From the NCBI GenBank assembly GCA_902806215.1, contig CADCVT010000025.1, positions 1-24,691 on the forward strand: 24,691 bases of DNA. The letters run 5' to 3'. Positions 1 through 7,711 of the stretch are shown in pieces. Every line of letters begins with the position of its first letter. The stretch's first letter is position 1. Source of the DNA: an uncultured Solirubrobacteraceae bacterium (GTDB lineage: Bacteria; Actinomycetota; Thermoleophilia; Solirubrobacterales; Solirubrobacteraceae). Made by a program: the position numbers and the translations under genes. The notes below the pieces were generated by a model. That model made no database searches. It was not told where the DNA came from and worked only from the letters and a program-made list of their open reading frames with translations.

Positions 1-1
1 G

Positions 2-277
2 GAGACTGGCACCGCCGCCGCGCGCGAGCTGCTCTACAAGGCGTGCGCGATGGCCGACCGAAACGAGCCCGGCCTGGCGAAGTACAGCTCGATGGCCAAG
101 CTCTTCGCCTCGGACAACGCGATGCGCGTCACCGTCGAGGCGGTCCAGGTCCTCGGCGGCTACGGGTACGTCAAGGAGTATCCGGTCGAGCGGTACATGC
201 GCGACGCGAAGATCACCCAGATCTACGAGGGCGCCAACGAGATCCAGCGCCTCGTGATCGCCAGGACCATGCGGTGA
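2..277 (+). CDS. Acyl-CoA dehydrogenase, C-terminal fragment (5' end outside window)
   Basis: This is the last ~91 codons of an FAD-dependent acyl-CoA dehydrogenase, the flavoenzyme of the first beta-oxidation step. The open frame runs in from the left edge and stops with TGA at 275-277. The translation carries the family's C-terminal signature: a V-x-x-x-Q-V-L-G-G-Y-G-Y motif, then EYPVERYMRDAKITQIYEG and the terminal NEIQR-x-V-I-A-R. In the family this helical domain shapes the active site and FAD contacts, and the E of IYEG is often the catalytic base. The internal ATG at 50 is not the real start, because coding similarity continues upstream of it. The stop overlaps the GTG start of the next gene (GTGA), suggesting translational coupling. 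Substrate chain length cannot be judged from this piece. Confidence 0.95.
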   Translation, partial: ETGTAAARELLYKACAMADRNEPGLAKYSSMAKLFASDNAMRVTVEAVQVLGGYGYVKEYPVERYMRDAKITQIYEGANEIQRLVIARTMR

Positions 278-912
278 GCGGGCTCCCGCCCAGCCTGCGG
301 CGGATCGCCTTCGCGGCGGCCGTCGCGCTGTGCGCGGGGCTGACGCTGATCGTCCTGCTCAACGGCTTCCACTCGAACGGGCTGCTGCGCGCGCTCCAGG
401 GCGTCGCGGTCGTCGTGACGATCTTCGGGGTGGTGGGCTTCGTGATGATGAGCATCGGCCTGCGCATGGCCGACTGGCGCGAGCCCGAGTCCGAGGAGGA
501 GTTCAACAGGATCGTCGAGCGCTCCGAGCGGCTCGCGCGGCAGGGGACCGCCGCCGACCCGGAGGAGATGGAGTTCATGGACCTCGACCCGTTCTCAGAC
601 GTGGACTTCGAGGAGCTCGTGCGCGAGGCCCTCGACGAGCTGCCCGACCTGCTCCAGGGCGCGCTGCAGCGCAACGTCGGCGTGGTCATCTCCGACGACG
701 GGCGCAAGCACGGCGCCTACGGCCTCTACCGCGGCGACGGCGTCGCCCGCGACAACTTCCCCGACCAGATCATCATCTTCCGCGACACCCTGCGCCGCGA
801 CTTCGGCCACGACGCCGACATGCTCCGCGAGCAGGTCACGATCACGGTGCGCCACGAGCTGGCCCACCACCTCGGAGCCGACGAGCTCGGCGTCCGGGAC
901 CTCGGGCTCTAG
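274..912 (+). CDS. Membrane-anchored zincin-like metallopeptidase family protein
   Basis: This 212-residue protein starts at GTG 274, overlapping the previous stop by 4 bp. Two hydrophobic segments (about residues 10-30 and 36-60) suggest an N-terminal membrane hairpin. An acidic linker follows, then a compact domain ending in H194-E-L-A-H198, an HExxH zinc site at the extreme C-terminus followed by the downstream G-A-D-E-L. This matches the small possible-zinc-metallopeptidase family (DUF1025/COG3824 type), which normally lacks membrane segments, so the anchor is a noteworthy addition. An upstream ATG at 43 would give a longer frame, but that stretch lies inside the acyl-CoA dehydrogenase gene and reads as Arg-rich out-of-frame sequence, so I reject it. 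The biological substrate is unknown. Confidence 0.85.
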   Translation: MSGLPPSLRRIAFAAAVALCAGLTLIVLLNGFHSNGLLRALQGVAVVVTIFGVVGFVMMSIGLRMADWREPESEEEFNRIVERSERLARQGTAADPEEMEFMDLDPFSDVDFEELVREALDELPDLLQGALQRNVGVVISDDGRKHGAYGLYRGDGVARDNFPDQIIIFRDTLRRDFGHDADMLREQVTITVRHELAHHLGADELGVRDLGL

Positions 913-927
913 CCGCCATCCGCTCGC

Positions 928-945
928 GCCTCACGCGCGTGAGGC
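928..945. terminator. Perfect 18-bp palindrome between convergent genes
   Basis: GCCTCACGCGCGTGAGGC is fully self-complementary and lies 16 bp after the metallopeptidase stop and 64 bp beyond the corA stop, in the convergent gap. It could act as a bidirectional terminator stem, but no T-run follows on either strand, so termination is inferred from position and stem strength only. Confidence 0.4.
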
Positions 946-1009
946 CGGCGCACCACCCATCCGCGCGCAGTTGCGGGGCCGGCCGCTGCGAGCCGTACGG
1001 CAGCCAGAC

Positions 1010-2008
1010 TCAGAGCCACTTCGCTCGCCGCAGGAACGCCCACAGGGCGAACGAGCACGCGACCATCAGCAGCAGGGCCATCGGGTAGCCGAGGTGCCAC
1101 CCGAGCTCGGGCATGTTCTCGAAGTTCATGCCGTAGACGGTCCCGATGAGCGTCGGGACGATCCCGATCGCCGCCCAGCCCGAGACCTTGCGGACGACCT
1201 CGTTCTGGCGCACGCCGATGACGCCGATGTTCGCCTGCAGGACCGCGTCGAGCAGGTCGCGCTGCATGAGGACCTCCTCGTGCATCCGGCGCACGTGGTC
1301 GCCGACGTCGCGGTAGAACGACCGCAGCTCGGCGTCCATCTCGGACAGGAGCGTGCCGCGCTCGAGCTGCTCGAGCGGCGTCAGGAGCGGATGGACCGCG
1401 CGGAAGAACCCGGTCATCTCGCGGCGCAGGAAGTAGATGCGCTGCGTCTGGTCCTCGCGGCGCTCGAAGACCGCCTGCTCGACCTCCTCGATGTCGTTCT
1501 CGATCCCCTCGACGACCGGCTCGTAGTCGTCGACGATCTTGTCGAGGATCGCCCACACGACCGCGGTGGTGCCGAAGCCGGCGAGGTCGGGCCGCGACTC
1601 GAGGCGCTGCCGGACGCCGCGCAGGTCGTTCGCGTCGCCGTGGCGGACCACGACGACGTAGGAGGGGCCGACGAAGATGTGCACCTCGCCGAACTCGACG
1701 ACCTCGGCGGCGTCGTCGTAGCGCGCGGTCTTCAGCACGACGAAGAAGTTCCCGTCGCCGTAGTCCTCGATCTTCGGCCGCTGGTGCATCTGGCGGGCGT
1801 CCTCGACCGCGAGCTCGTGCAGCCCGAACCGCGCCTGCGCCTCGGCGAGCTCCTCCTGGCTCGGATCGGCGAAGCCGATCCACACGAAGCCCTTGCCGTC
1901 GTCGTCCTGCCAGCGCTCCTCGGCCTCGGCGAGCGACAGGGTCTCCCCGTGCTGGCGGCAGCCGTCGGCGTAGTGGGCGCAGTCGACGACGGGCATCCGG
2001 CACATCAT
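1010..2008 (-). CDS. corA: CorA-family magnesium/cobalt transporter
   Basis: This 332-residue protein has the CorA layout. A cytoplasmic alpha/beta N-domain of about 150 residues is followed by long stalk helices (around residues 165-270) and two C-terminal membrane helices. The family-defining G-M-N motif is at residues 293-295 (YGMNFENMPELG), at the end of the first helix, and a short Arg/Lys-rich tail follows. In the family these proteins form pentameric channels for Mg2+ (some also Co2+ or Ni2+). The start is uncertain: ATG codons at 2008, 2005 and 1996 are all in frame, and the only purine-rich GGAGGG upstream is too far away. The gene diverges from the SNF2 helicase gene across a 63-bp gap. 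Length and motif are normal. Confidence 0.95.
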   Translation of the reverse strand: MMCRMPVVDCAHYADGCRQHGETLSLAEAEERWQDDDGKGFVWIGFADPSQEELAEAQARFGLHELAVEDARQMHQRPKIEDYGDGNFFVVLKTARYDDAAEVVEFGEVHIFVGPSYVVVVRHGDANDLRGVRQRLESRPDLAGFGTTAVVWAILDKIVDDYEPVVEGIENDIEEVEQAVFERREDQTQRIYFLRREMTGFFRAVHPLLTPLEQLERGTLLSEMDAELRSFYRDVGDHVRRMHEEVLMQRDLLDAVLQANIGVIGVRQNEVVRKVSGWAAIGIVPTLIGTVYGMNFENMPELGWHLGYPMALLLMVACSFALWAFLRRAKWL

Positions 2009-2071
2009 GATCGCCGCGCCGACGGGACCGCCCTCCGGCGCCCGCCGCGGCCCGCTCTAGGGTGTCCCGCC

Positions 2072-4315
2072 GTGAGCGACCACGACCCAGCGACCCTCCA
2101 GATCGAGGTCGACGAGCTGGGCTCGCACTTCGTGCTGCGGACGTCGCGGGCGGCTGTCGCCGCCGGCCTCCCCGAGGCCGCTCCCGCCGGAGACGACGCC
2201 CGGGTGGCACCCGCGATCCCGGCCGTGGCGGCAGCGCTGCGGGCGCTGGTCGACGACGACGCGGACGTCGAGCTCGAGCCGCGCGCCGGCGCCCTGCTCG
2301 ACACCGTCGGCCGCCTCCCCGAGACCGCCTCGGCGGTCGCGCACCTGTGCGAGCACAAGCCCGGCCGGCCGGGCGTCGTGATCGCCGCCGCGCGCGAGGC
2401 CGCCGCCCGCGCCGCGCTCGGCGGGCTCCCCGAGCACCGGCACGACCCGACGCTCGACCGCTGGTGGATCCCTGCGAACGACGAGCCGCTCGCGGCGCTC
2501 GGCGACGCGCTCGACGCGAGCTCCGCGCTCGCCGCGACGCCCGAGGTCCACGAGCGCCTCGGCCGCTTCGAGCAGCCGTCGCTCACCATGGCCGCGGTCG
2601 CCGGCCTCGAGCTCGGCCGCGTGGTCGAGGTCGGCGACGGCCGGCCGGGCGAGCGCCGCCTGCGCCTGTGCCGCCGCTGCCATCCAGAGCTCGAGGCCGA
2701 GCTGCGCGAGGCCGGGCTCGACGTCAGCCGCTCGTTCGACTCGTGGTGGGTCGCGATCGACGCTGAGCACGCGCGCCTGCGCGAGCTGCTCGCCGCCCGC
2801 CCCGAGCTCGACGCGACGCCCGCGGTCCTGGACGAGCTCGACCGCGCCGCCGCCCGCGCGAGCGAGGTCGCCGAGATCGAGCGCCTCTCGGCCGCCCGCG
2901 AGGGCCCGACCGAGATCGACGGCGTCGGCCTGCCCCTGCGTCCGTTCCAGGGCGCCGCCGTCGAGTACGCGCTGCGCACCCGCCGGACGTTCCTCGCCGA
3001 CGAGCCCGGGCTCGGCAAGACCGTGCAGGCACTGGCCTCGATCGCTGCGGCCGACGCGTTTCCGGCGCTTGTCGTCTGCCCGGCCTCGCTGCGCCTCAAC
3101 TGGATCCGCGAGGCGTCGCGCTGGCTCCCGGACCGCACCACGCGCGTCGCCGCGGGCACCGAGCCCGTCGACGGCGTCGACGTCCACGTGACGAGCTTCG
3201 AGTCGCTGCATCGCCAGGTCGAGCGGTTTCGCGCGGAGCCGCTGCGCGCGCTCGTCGTCGACGAGTCGCACTTCTGCAAGAACCCGGCGGCACGGCGCAC
3301 GAAGGCGGTGCAGGCCGTCGCCGACGCGCTGTCGCCCGACGCGCTCGTCCTGCTGCTCACCGGCACGCCGATCGTCAACCGGCCCGAGGAGCTCGGCGCG
3401 CAGCTGCGGATCCTCGGGCGCCTCGACGAGGTCGCGGGCGAGCGCACGCTCGCGCGGGTGCACGGCAGCGGCCGCGACCTCGGGCAGCTCAACGCCCGGC
3501 TGCGCCGGACGTGCTTCGTCCGTCGCAAGAAGAGCGAGGTGCTCCAGCAGCTCCCCGCCAAGCAGCGCGTCGTCGTCCCGCTCGAGCTCGCCAACCGCGC
3601 CGAGTACCGCCGGCTCGAGAACGACACCGCCAAGTGGCTGCGCGAGCAGGCCGAGAGCGACGCGCGGTTCCTCGACACGCTGAACGGGCTGACCGAGGAC
3701 GAGCGCGAGGCCGCCGTGCGCGAGCGTGGCCGCGCGACCGAGCAGCGCACGCGCCACGCGCAGGCGCTCGTGCGCATCGGCAAGCTGACGCTGCTCGCGG
3801 CGCGCGGCAAGACCGACGCCGCGATCGAGTGGATCTCGACCATCCTCGACGCCGACGAGAAGCTCGTCGTCTTCTGCCGCCACCTCGAGATCGGCGACCG
3901 GCTGCACGCGGCGTTCCCGACCGCCGCGCTCGCGACCGGTCGCCTCGGCGCCGACCGTCGCAACGAGGAGATCCGGCGCTTCCAGGAGGACTCGGAGTGC
4001 CGGCTCATCGTGTGCTCGATCGACGCGGCGGGCGTCGGCGTGACGCTGACGTCCGCGTCGAACGTCGCGTTCGTCGAGATGGCGTGGACCCCGGCCGCCC
4101 ACGACCAGGCCGAGGACCGCGTGCACCGCATCGGCCAGCGCGAGGCCGTCACCGCGTGGTACCTGCTCGCCGCCGACACGATCGACGAGCAGATCGCCGA
4201 CGCGGTCGAGCGCAAGCGCCGGCTGGTCGACGCGACGAGCGACGGGGCCGTGCTGCGCGACGAGGTGCCGCTGGACGAGCTGCTCGGCCAACTGGTCGAT
4301 CGCGCGACCGGATGA
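2072..4315 (+). CDS. SNF2-family DEAD/DEAH-like helicase with duplicated N-terminal module
   Basis: This 747-residue protein starts at GTG 2072, preceded by AGGG at 9 bp. The C-terminal two-thirds is a complete SNF2 (superfamily 2) ATPase. Motif I is DEPGLGKT with K316, motif II is D397-E-S-H, motif III is LLTGTPIVNR, and motifs V and VI are GVGVTLTSASN and HRIGQR (about residue 688). Such enzymes translocate on duplex DNA and remodel or anneal protein-DNA complexes. Motif I differs from the usual DEMGLGKT. The N-terminal ~280 residues contain two copies of a W-W-(I/V) module (W131-W132 and W225-W226), followed each time by a similar helix and an A-T-P-x-V segment. They resemble the HARP repeats of SMARCAL1-type annealing helicases, an inference by eye. 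No nuclease, methylase or defence partner lies beside it, so a repair role is more likely than restriction. Confidence 0.93.
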   Translation: MSDHDPATLQIEVDELGSHFVLRTSRAAVAAGLPEAAPAGDDARVAPAIPAVAAALRALVDDDADVELEPRAGALLDTVGRLPETASAVAHLCEHKPGRPGVVIAAAREAAARAALGGLPEHRHDPTLDRWWIPANDEPLAALGDALDASSALAATPEVHERLGRFEQPSLTMAAVAGLELGRVVEVGDGRPGERRLRLCRRCHPELEAELREAGLDVSRSFDSWWVAIDAEHARLRELLAARPELDATPAVLDELDRAAARASEVAEIERLSAAREGPTEIDGVGLPLRPFQGAAVEYALRTRRTFLADEPGLGKTVQALASIAAADAFPALVVCPASLRLNWIREASRWLPDRTTRVAAGTEPVDGVDVHVTSFESLHRQVERFRAEPLRALVVDESHFCKNPAARRTKAVQAVADALSPDALVLLLTGTPIVNRPEELGAQLRILGRLDEVAGERTLARVHGSGRDLGQLNARLRRTCFVRRKKSEVLQQLPAKQRVVVPLELANRAEYRRLENDTAKWLREQAESDARFLDTLNGLTEDEREAAVRERGRATEQRTRHAQALVRIGKLTLLAARGKTDAAIEWISTILDADEKLVVFCRHLEIGDRLHAAFPTAALATGRLGADRRNEEIRRFQEDSECRLIVCSIDAAGVGVTLTSASNVAFVEMAWTPAAHDQAEDRVHRIGQREAVTAWYLLAADTIDEQIADAVERKRRLVDATSDGAVLRDEVPLDELLGQLVDRATG

Positions 4316-4370
4316 GGGTGCGTCGAAGCACCCGGAAAAGGCCCGTGAATGCAGCGTAACGTCGCTTCTG

Positions 4371-5626
4371 GCACGCACCCCGTTCGCCGACGGCCAGATC
4401 TACGAGCGCGGCGGCGAGCTCATCGACAAGGGCCACGCGGCGGTCAGAGCGCTGGCGCGCGAGTTCAGCCTGCCGGTCGACAACCTCCTCGCCGCCGAGG
4501 CCAACGGCACTGAGCCCACCTACCACTTCGACGGCCAGCACTACTCGTACGCGCAGGCGACGAACGACCTCAAGGGGATCTGGCAGCGGATCCACTCCGA
4601 CGTCTCGGCCGCCTCCTACCCGACGCTCTACGACCTCTCGACCCCTCGCGGACGCAAGCTCGACGCGATGAGCATCGCCCAGTGGATCGACAACTACGTC
4701 CCGGGCGGGCGCTCGTCGAAGCTCGGTCAGCTCCTCGACGTCGCCTACAACATCGAGTACGGCGCGGAGTGCACGGAGCAGAGCTCGCTCAACATGCTCT
4801 ACCTCCTCGGCTACTCCGGTCAGGGCCAGCTGCGGATCTTCGGCCCGTCGGACGAGAAGTACCACGTGCGCGGCGGCAACGACCAGATCGTCGACGGCCT
4901 CGCGGGGGCGATCGGCCAGGCGTCGATCAAGCGCGGCCACATGCTCACCGCGGTCCGCGAGACGACGGCCGGCGCGTACACGCTGAGCTTCGCCAACGGC
5001 GTCGCCGTCACGGCCGACAAGGTCGTCCTCGCGCTGCCGTTCTCGATCCTGCGCTCGTCGGTCGACATCTCCGCCGCGGGCTTCAAGGCGCGCAAGCGAC
5101 CGCGATCGCCGAGCAGGGCATGGGCACGAACTCGAAGCTCCACGTGCAGTTCACCGACCGCCACTGGGTCGGCCTGGGCTCGAACGGCGACACGTTCTCC
5201 GACCGCGGCTACCAGAACACGTGGGAGGTCTCGTGCGCGCAGGCAGGCAGCAGCGGGCTGCTCGTCAACTACACCGGCGGGAACGTCGGCGCGAGCTTCG
5301 GCACCGGGACGCCGGCGTCGCGGGCGAAGACGTTCCTCGGGCAGGTCGAGCCGGTGCTCCCGGGCATCTCGAAGAAGTTCAACGGCCGAGCGGCGATCGA
5401 CTTCTGGCCGGGCAACCCGTGGACGAAGGGCTCCTACGCGTACTGGAAGGTCGGCCAGTACACGAAGCTCGCGGGCGTCGAGCGCGAGGTCGAGGGTCGC
5501 CTCGGCGCCTGCCACTTCGCGGGCGAGCACACCTCGGTCGACTTCCAGGGCTACCTCAACGGCGCTGTGGAGACCGGCCAGCGGGTCGCCGACGAGATCG
5601 TCGCGTCGCTGACCGCGAGGAGGTAG
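4371..5626 (+). pseudogene. Flavin monoamine oxidase remnant: 5'-truncated and frameshifted
   Basis: Frame 3 from 4371 reads PFADGQIYERGGELID, then a long match to the middle of flavin-containing amine oxidases (NLLAAEANGTEP, ASYPTLYDL, YVPGG, LLGYSGQG, YHVRGGNDQI, VVLALPFSILR). At about 5097 the reading frame changes. Frame 3 becomes Arg/Ser-rich, while frame 2 continues the family with AIAEQGMGTNSKLHVQF, DFWPGNPW and the FAD-binding end CHFAGEHTSVDFQGYLNGA, stopping at 5626. One missing base near 5097 (AAG C-G ACC) explains the switch. Upstream of 4371 the family's Rossmann GxGxxG dinucleotide-binding motif and roughly the first 90-110 residues are absent, and no start codon fits before the SNF2 stop at 4315. 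With both defects it cannot give a normal FAD enzyme. A sequencing error could explain the frameshift but not the missing 5' end. Confidence 0.9.
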
Positions 5627-5665
5627 CCCGGGACCCGGGGTCGATATCCTCTGAGGCGTGGCCCC

Positions 5666-5715
5666 CGCGAGTGCGACGCCGGGGGGATAAACCCGCTCCG
5701 CGAGTGCGACGCCGG
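5666..5715. repeat. 17-bp direct repeat pair in the thiolase leader
   Basis: CGCGAGTGCGACGCCGG occurs exactly at 5666-5682 and 5699-5715, a centre-to-centre distance of 33 bp (about three helical turns). It sits 24-73 bp upstream of the thiolase ATG. Placement and phasing fit a paired operator or activator site, but no regulator gene adjoins it and the function is inferred. A GATATCCT stretch at 5642-5649 lies just upstream. Confidence 0.6.
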
Positions 5716-5738
5716 AGCTGACTCCAAAGGACACACAC

Positions 5739-6887
5739 ATGCCCGACGCCGTCATCGTCGACGCCATCCGCACCCCGATCGGCCGCGCCGTCAAGGGATC
5801 CCTGAAGGACATGCGGGCCGACGACCTCGCCGCCGTGCCGCTCGTCGCGCTGCAGGAGCGCAACCCCGAGGTGAACTTCGGTGAGACCGTCGACCTCATG
5901 TGGGGCGCCGCCGCCCATGAGGGCGAGCAGGGCTTCAACCTCGGGCGCAACGCCGGGCTCATCGCCGGCATCGACCATCACGTCCCCGGACTGACCCTCA
6001 ACCGGTTCTGCTCGAGCTCGCTGCAGACGATCCGCATGGCCTACCACGCGATCAAGTCCGGCGAGGGCGACCAGTACATCGCCGGCGGCTCGGAGGCCGT
6101 GTCCCGCGCGTCCGGCGCGAACGTCCCGTTCCACCCGATGCTCGACGGCTCCCCGGAGTCGAAGTACAACGTCTACATCCCGATGGGCCTGACGGCCGAG
6201 AACGTCGCCGAGAAGTGCAACGTCTCGCGTGAGGCGCAGGACCAGTGGGCGGTGACGTCGCAGAACCGCGCCGTCGACGCCCAGGAGAGCGGCCACTTCG
6301 ACAAGGAGATCGTCCCGGTCACGACGCCCGACGGCACCGTGGTCACCAAGGACGACGGCCCGCGCCCCGGCACGACGATGGAGAAGCTCTCCTCGCTCAA
6401 GCCGGTGTTCAAGGAGGACGGCACGGTCACGGCCGGCAACGCCTGCCCGCTCAACGACGGCGCCGCCGCCACGCTCATCATGAGCGAGGAGAAGGCGCAG
6501 TCGCTCGGCCTCAAGCCGAAGGCGCGCATCATCGCGTCGAGCGTCTCGGCGATCCGCCCGGAGATCATGGGCCTCGGCCCGATCCCGGCGATCCAGGCCG
6601 TCCTCAAGCAGGCCGGCATGACGATGGACGACATCGACGTCGTCGAGATCAACGAGGCCTTCGCGGCCCAGATCGTGCCCTGCATGGACGAGCTCGGCAT
6701 CTCCGAGGAGAAGCTCAACCCGTTCGGCGGCGCGATCGCCCTCGGTCACCCGTTCGGGATGACCGGCGCGCGCATCATGACCACGTTGCTCAACGACCTG
6801 GAGACCCTCGACAAGACCTACGGGATCGAGTCGATGTGCGTCGCCGGCGGCATGGGCATGGCGATGATCGTGGAGCGCCTGAACTAG
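5739..6887 (+). CDS. fadA: Acetyl-CoA C-acyltransferase (thiolase, FadA type)
   Basis: This 382-residue degradative-type thiolase catalyses the thiolytic cleavage that ends each beta-oxidation round (or the reverse condensation). The nucleophilic cysteine is C91 in LNRFCSSSLQ, the active-site NEAFA loop is present, H337 lies in GGAIALGHPFGMTGAR, and the second catalytic cysteine is C367 in CVAGGMGMA. The last two motifs deviate a little from the usual GHPxGxSG and CxGGGxG but keep all catalytic residues. The ATG at 5739 has an AAAGGA ribosome-binding site 7 bp upstream. A 112-bp leader with a 17-bp direct repeat precedes the gene. It probably works with the acyl-CoA dehydrogenase at the left edge and the SDR at 8686-9447 in fatty-acid oxidation, although they do not form one operon. 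Confidence 0.95.
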   Translation: MPDAVIVDAIRTPIGRAVKGSLKDMRADDLAAVPLVALQERNPEVNFGETVDLMWGAAAHEGEQGFNLGRNAGLIAGIDHHVPGLTLNRFCSSSLQTIRMAYHAIKSGEGDQYIAGGSEAVSRASGANVPFHPMLDGSPESKYNVYIPMGLTAENVAEKCNVSREAQDQWAVTSQNRAVDAQESGHFDKEIVPVTTPDGTVVTKDDGPRPGTTMEKLSSLKPVFKEDGTVTAGNACPLNDGAAATLIMSEEKAQSLGLKPKARIIASSVSAIRPEIMGLGPIPAIQAVLKQAGMTMDDIDVVEINEAFAAQIVPCMDELGISEEKLNPFGGAIALGHPFGMTGARIMTTLLNDLETLDKTYGIESMCVAGGMGMAMIVERLN

Positions 6888-6904
6888 GCGAACGCGAGAG
6901 CCGA

Positions 6905-6932
6905 CGCCCGCCGGCACGTGCGCCGGCGGGCG
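6905..6932 (+). terminator. Strong hairpin after thiolase
   Basis: An 11-bp perfect inverted repeat (CGCCCGCCGGC / GCCGGCGGGCG) with a 6-nt loop begins 18 bp after the thiolase stop. No U-tract follows, only CTCTTA. A terminator is inferred from the stem and its position; GC-rich actinobacteria commonly use such tail-less stems. Confidence 0.55.
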
Positions 6933-6955
6933 CCGGAGCTCTTACCGTCTGGCGC

Positions 6956-7711
6956 ATGGCACGTCGCCCCGCCGACCGACGCCGCTTCGGCGCCGGCCCG
7001 TACCTGACGTCCGCCCGGTTCAAGGACGGGGCGCCGAGTGAGGGCTGGCCGTTCTCGCTCGCGGCCGTCCGGGCGCTCCCCGACCTGCGCTTCGAGACTC
7101 CCGTCACGTTCCTCGTCGGCGAGAACGGCTCGGGGAAGTCGACGCTGATCGAGGCGCTGGCCTGGGCGCTCGGGTTCGACGCCTCGGGCGGGACGACCGG
7201 GATCGAGATGGGCCGACCCGTGCGCGGTCCCAACGAGCTCGGCGAGCGGATCGAGCTCGAGCTGACCCGCTTCAAGCCGCGCGAGGGCTTCTTCCTGCGG
7301 GCCGAGTCGTTCGTCGACGTCGTCGCGAAGATCGACGCCAAGGACCTCGCCGAGGTCTACGGAGCGGACGAGCGGAGCTTCCACGCGCGGTCGCACGGCG
7401 AGACGTTCCTGACGCTCGCGGCGAACCGCTTCGGGCCCGAGTCGATGTTCGTGCTCGACGAGCCCGAGGCGGCGCTGTCGGTGACGAGCGCGCTCGCGTT
7501 CCTGGGCGTCATGCACCGCGCGGCGCAGGCCGGGTCGCAGTTCATCGTCGCGACGCACTCGCCGATCCTGCTCGCGCTGCCGGGCGCGCGGATCTACGAG
7601 CTGGGGGAGGGCGGGGCGGAGGAGGTCACGTGGGAGTCGTGCGATCCGACGCGCATGATGAGGGCCTTCCTCGATGCGCCGGACCGCTTCCTCCGCGAGA
7701 TCGTGGACTAG
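6956..7711 (+). CDS. Small ABC-type predicted ATPase (AAA family, COG3910-like)
   Basis: This 251-residue stand-alone nucleotide-binding protein has all ABC/SMC-like ATPase motifs and no membrane or long coiled-coil part. Walker A is GENGSGKST with K61, the signature-like loop is S146-HGE, Walker B is FVLDEPEAAL with D168 and E169, and the H-loop is ATHSP with H201. Only about 85 residues separate Walker A from the signature, so there is no SMC arm. The group is usually annotated as a predicted ATPase of unknown role. The ATG at 6956 lies 7 nt after TACCGT, so the transcript may be leaderless; a GGAG also sits 17 bp upstream. Its stop shares CTAG with the convergent winged-helix gene. No nuclease partner such as an OLD TOPRIM domain is visible. 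Confidence 0.85.
   Translation: MARRPADRRRFGAGPYLTSARFKDGAPSEGWPFSLAAVRALPDLRFETPVTFLVGENGSGKSTLIEALAWALGFDASGGTTGIEMGRPVRGPNELGERIELELTRFKPREGFFLRAESFVDVVAKIDAKDLAEVYGADERSFHARSHGETFLTLAANRFGPESMFVLDEPEAALSVTSALAFLGVMHRAAQAGSQFIVATHSPILLALPGARIYELGEGGAEEVTWESCDPTRMMRAFLDAPDRFLREIVD

Noticed and set aside
971..2071. Very long plus-strand open frame reading from 971 into the SNF2 gene
   Set aside because: This stretch is the antisense of corA; SNF2-like sequence begins only after GTG 2072.
2005..4378. Long minus-strand frames opposite the SNF2 gene
   Set aside because: They are Ser/Arg- or Val/Asp/Glu-rich mirror translations of GC-rich coding DNA with no domain motifs.
6956..7711. Anti-phage ATPase system (OLD/Gabija/retron-like) built on the small ATPase
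   Set aside because: No TOPRIM, UvrD, reverse transcriptase or effector gene is adjacent, and the family member is a known stand-alone predicted ATPase.
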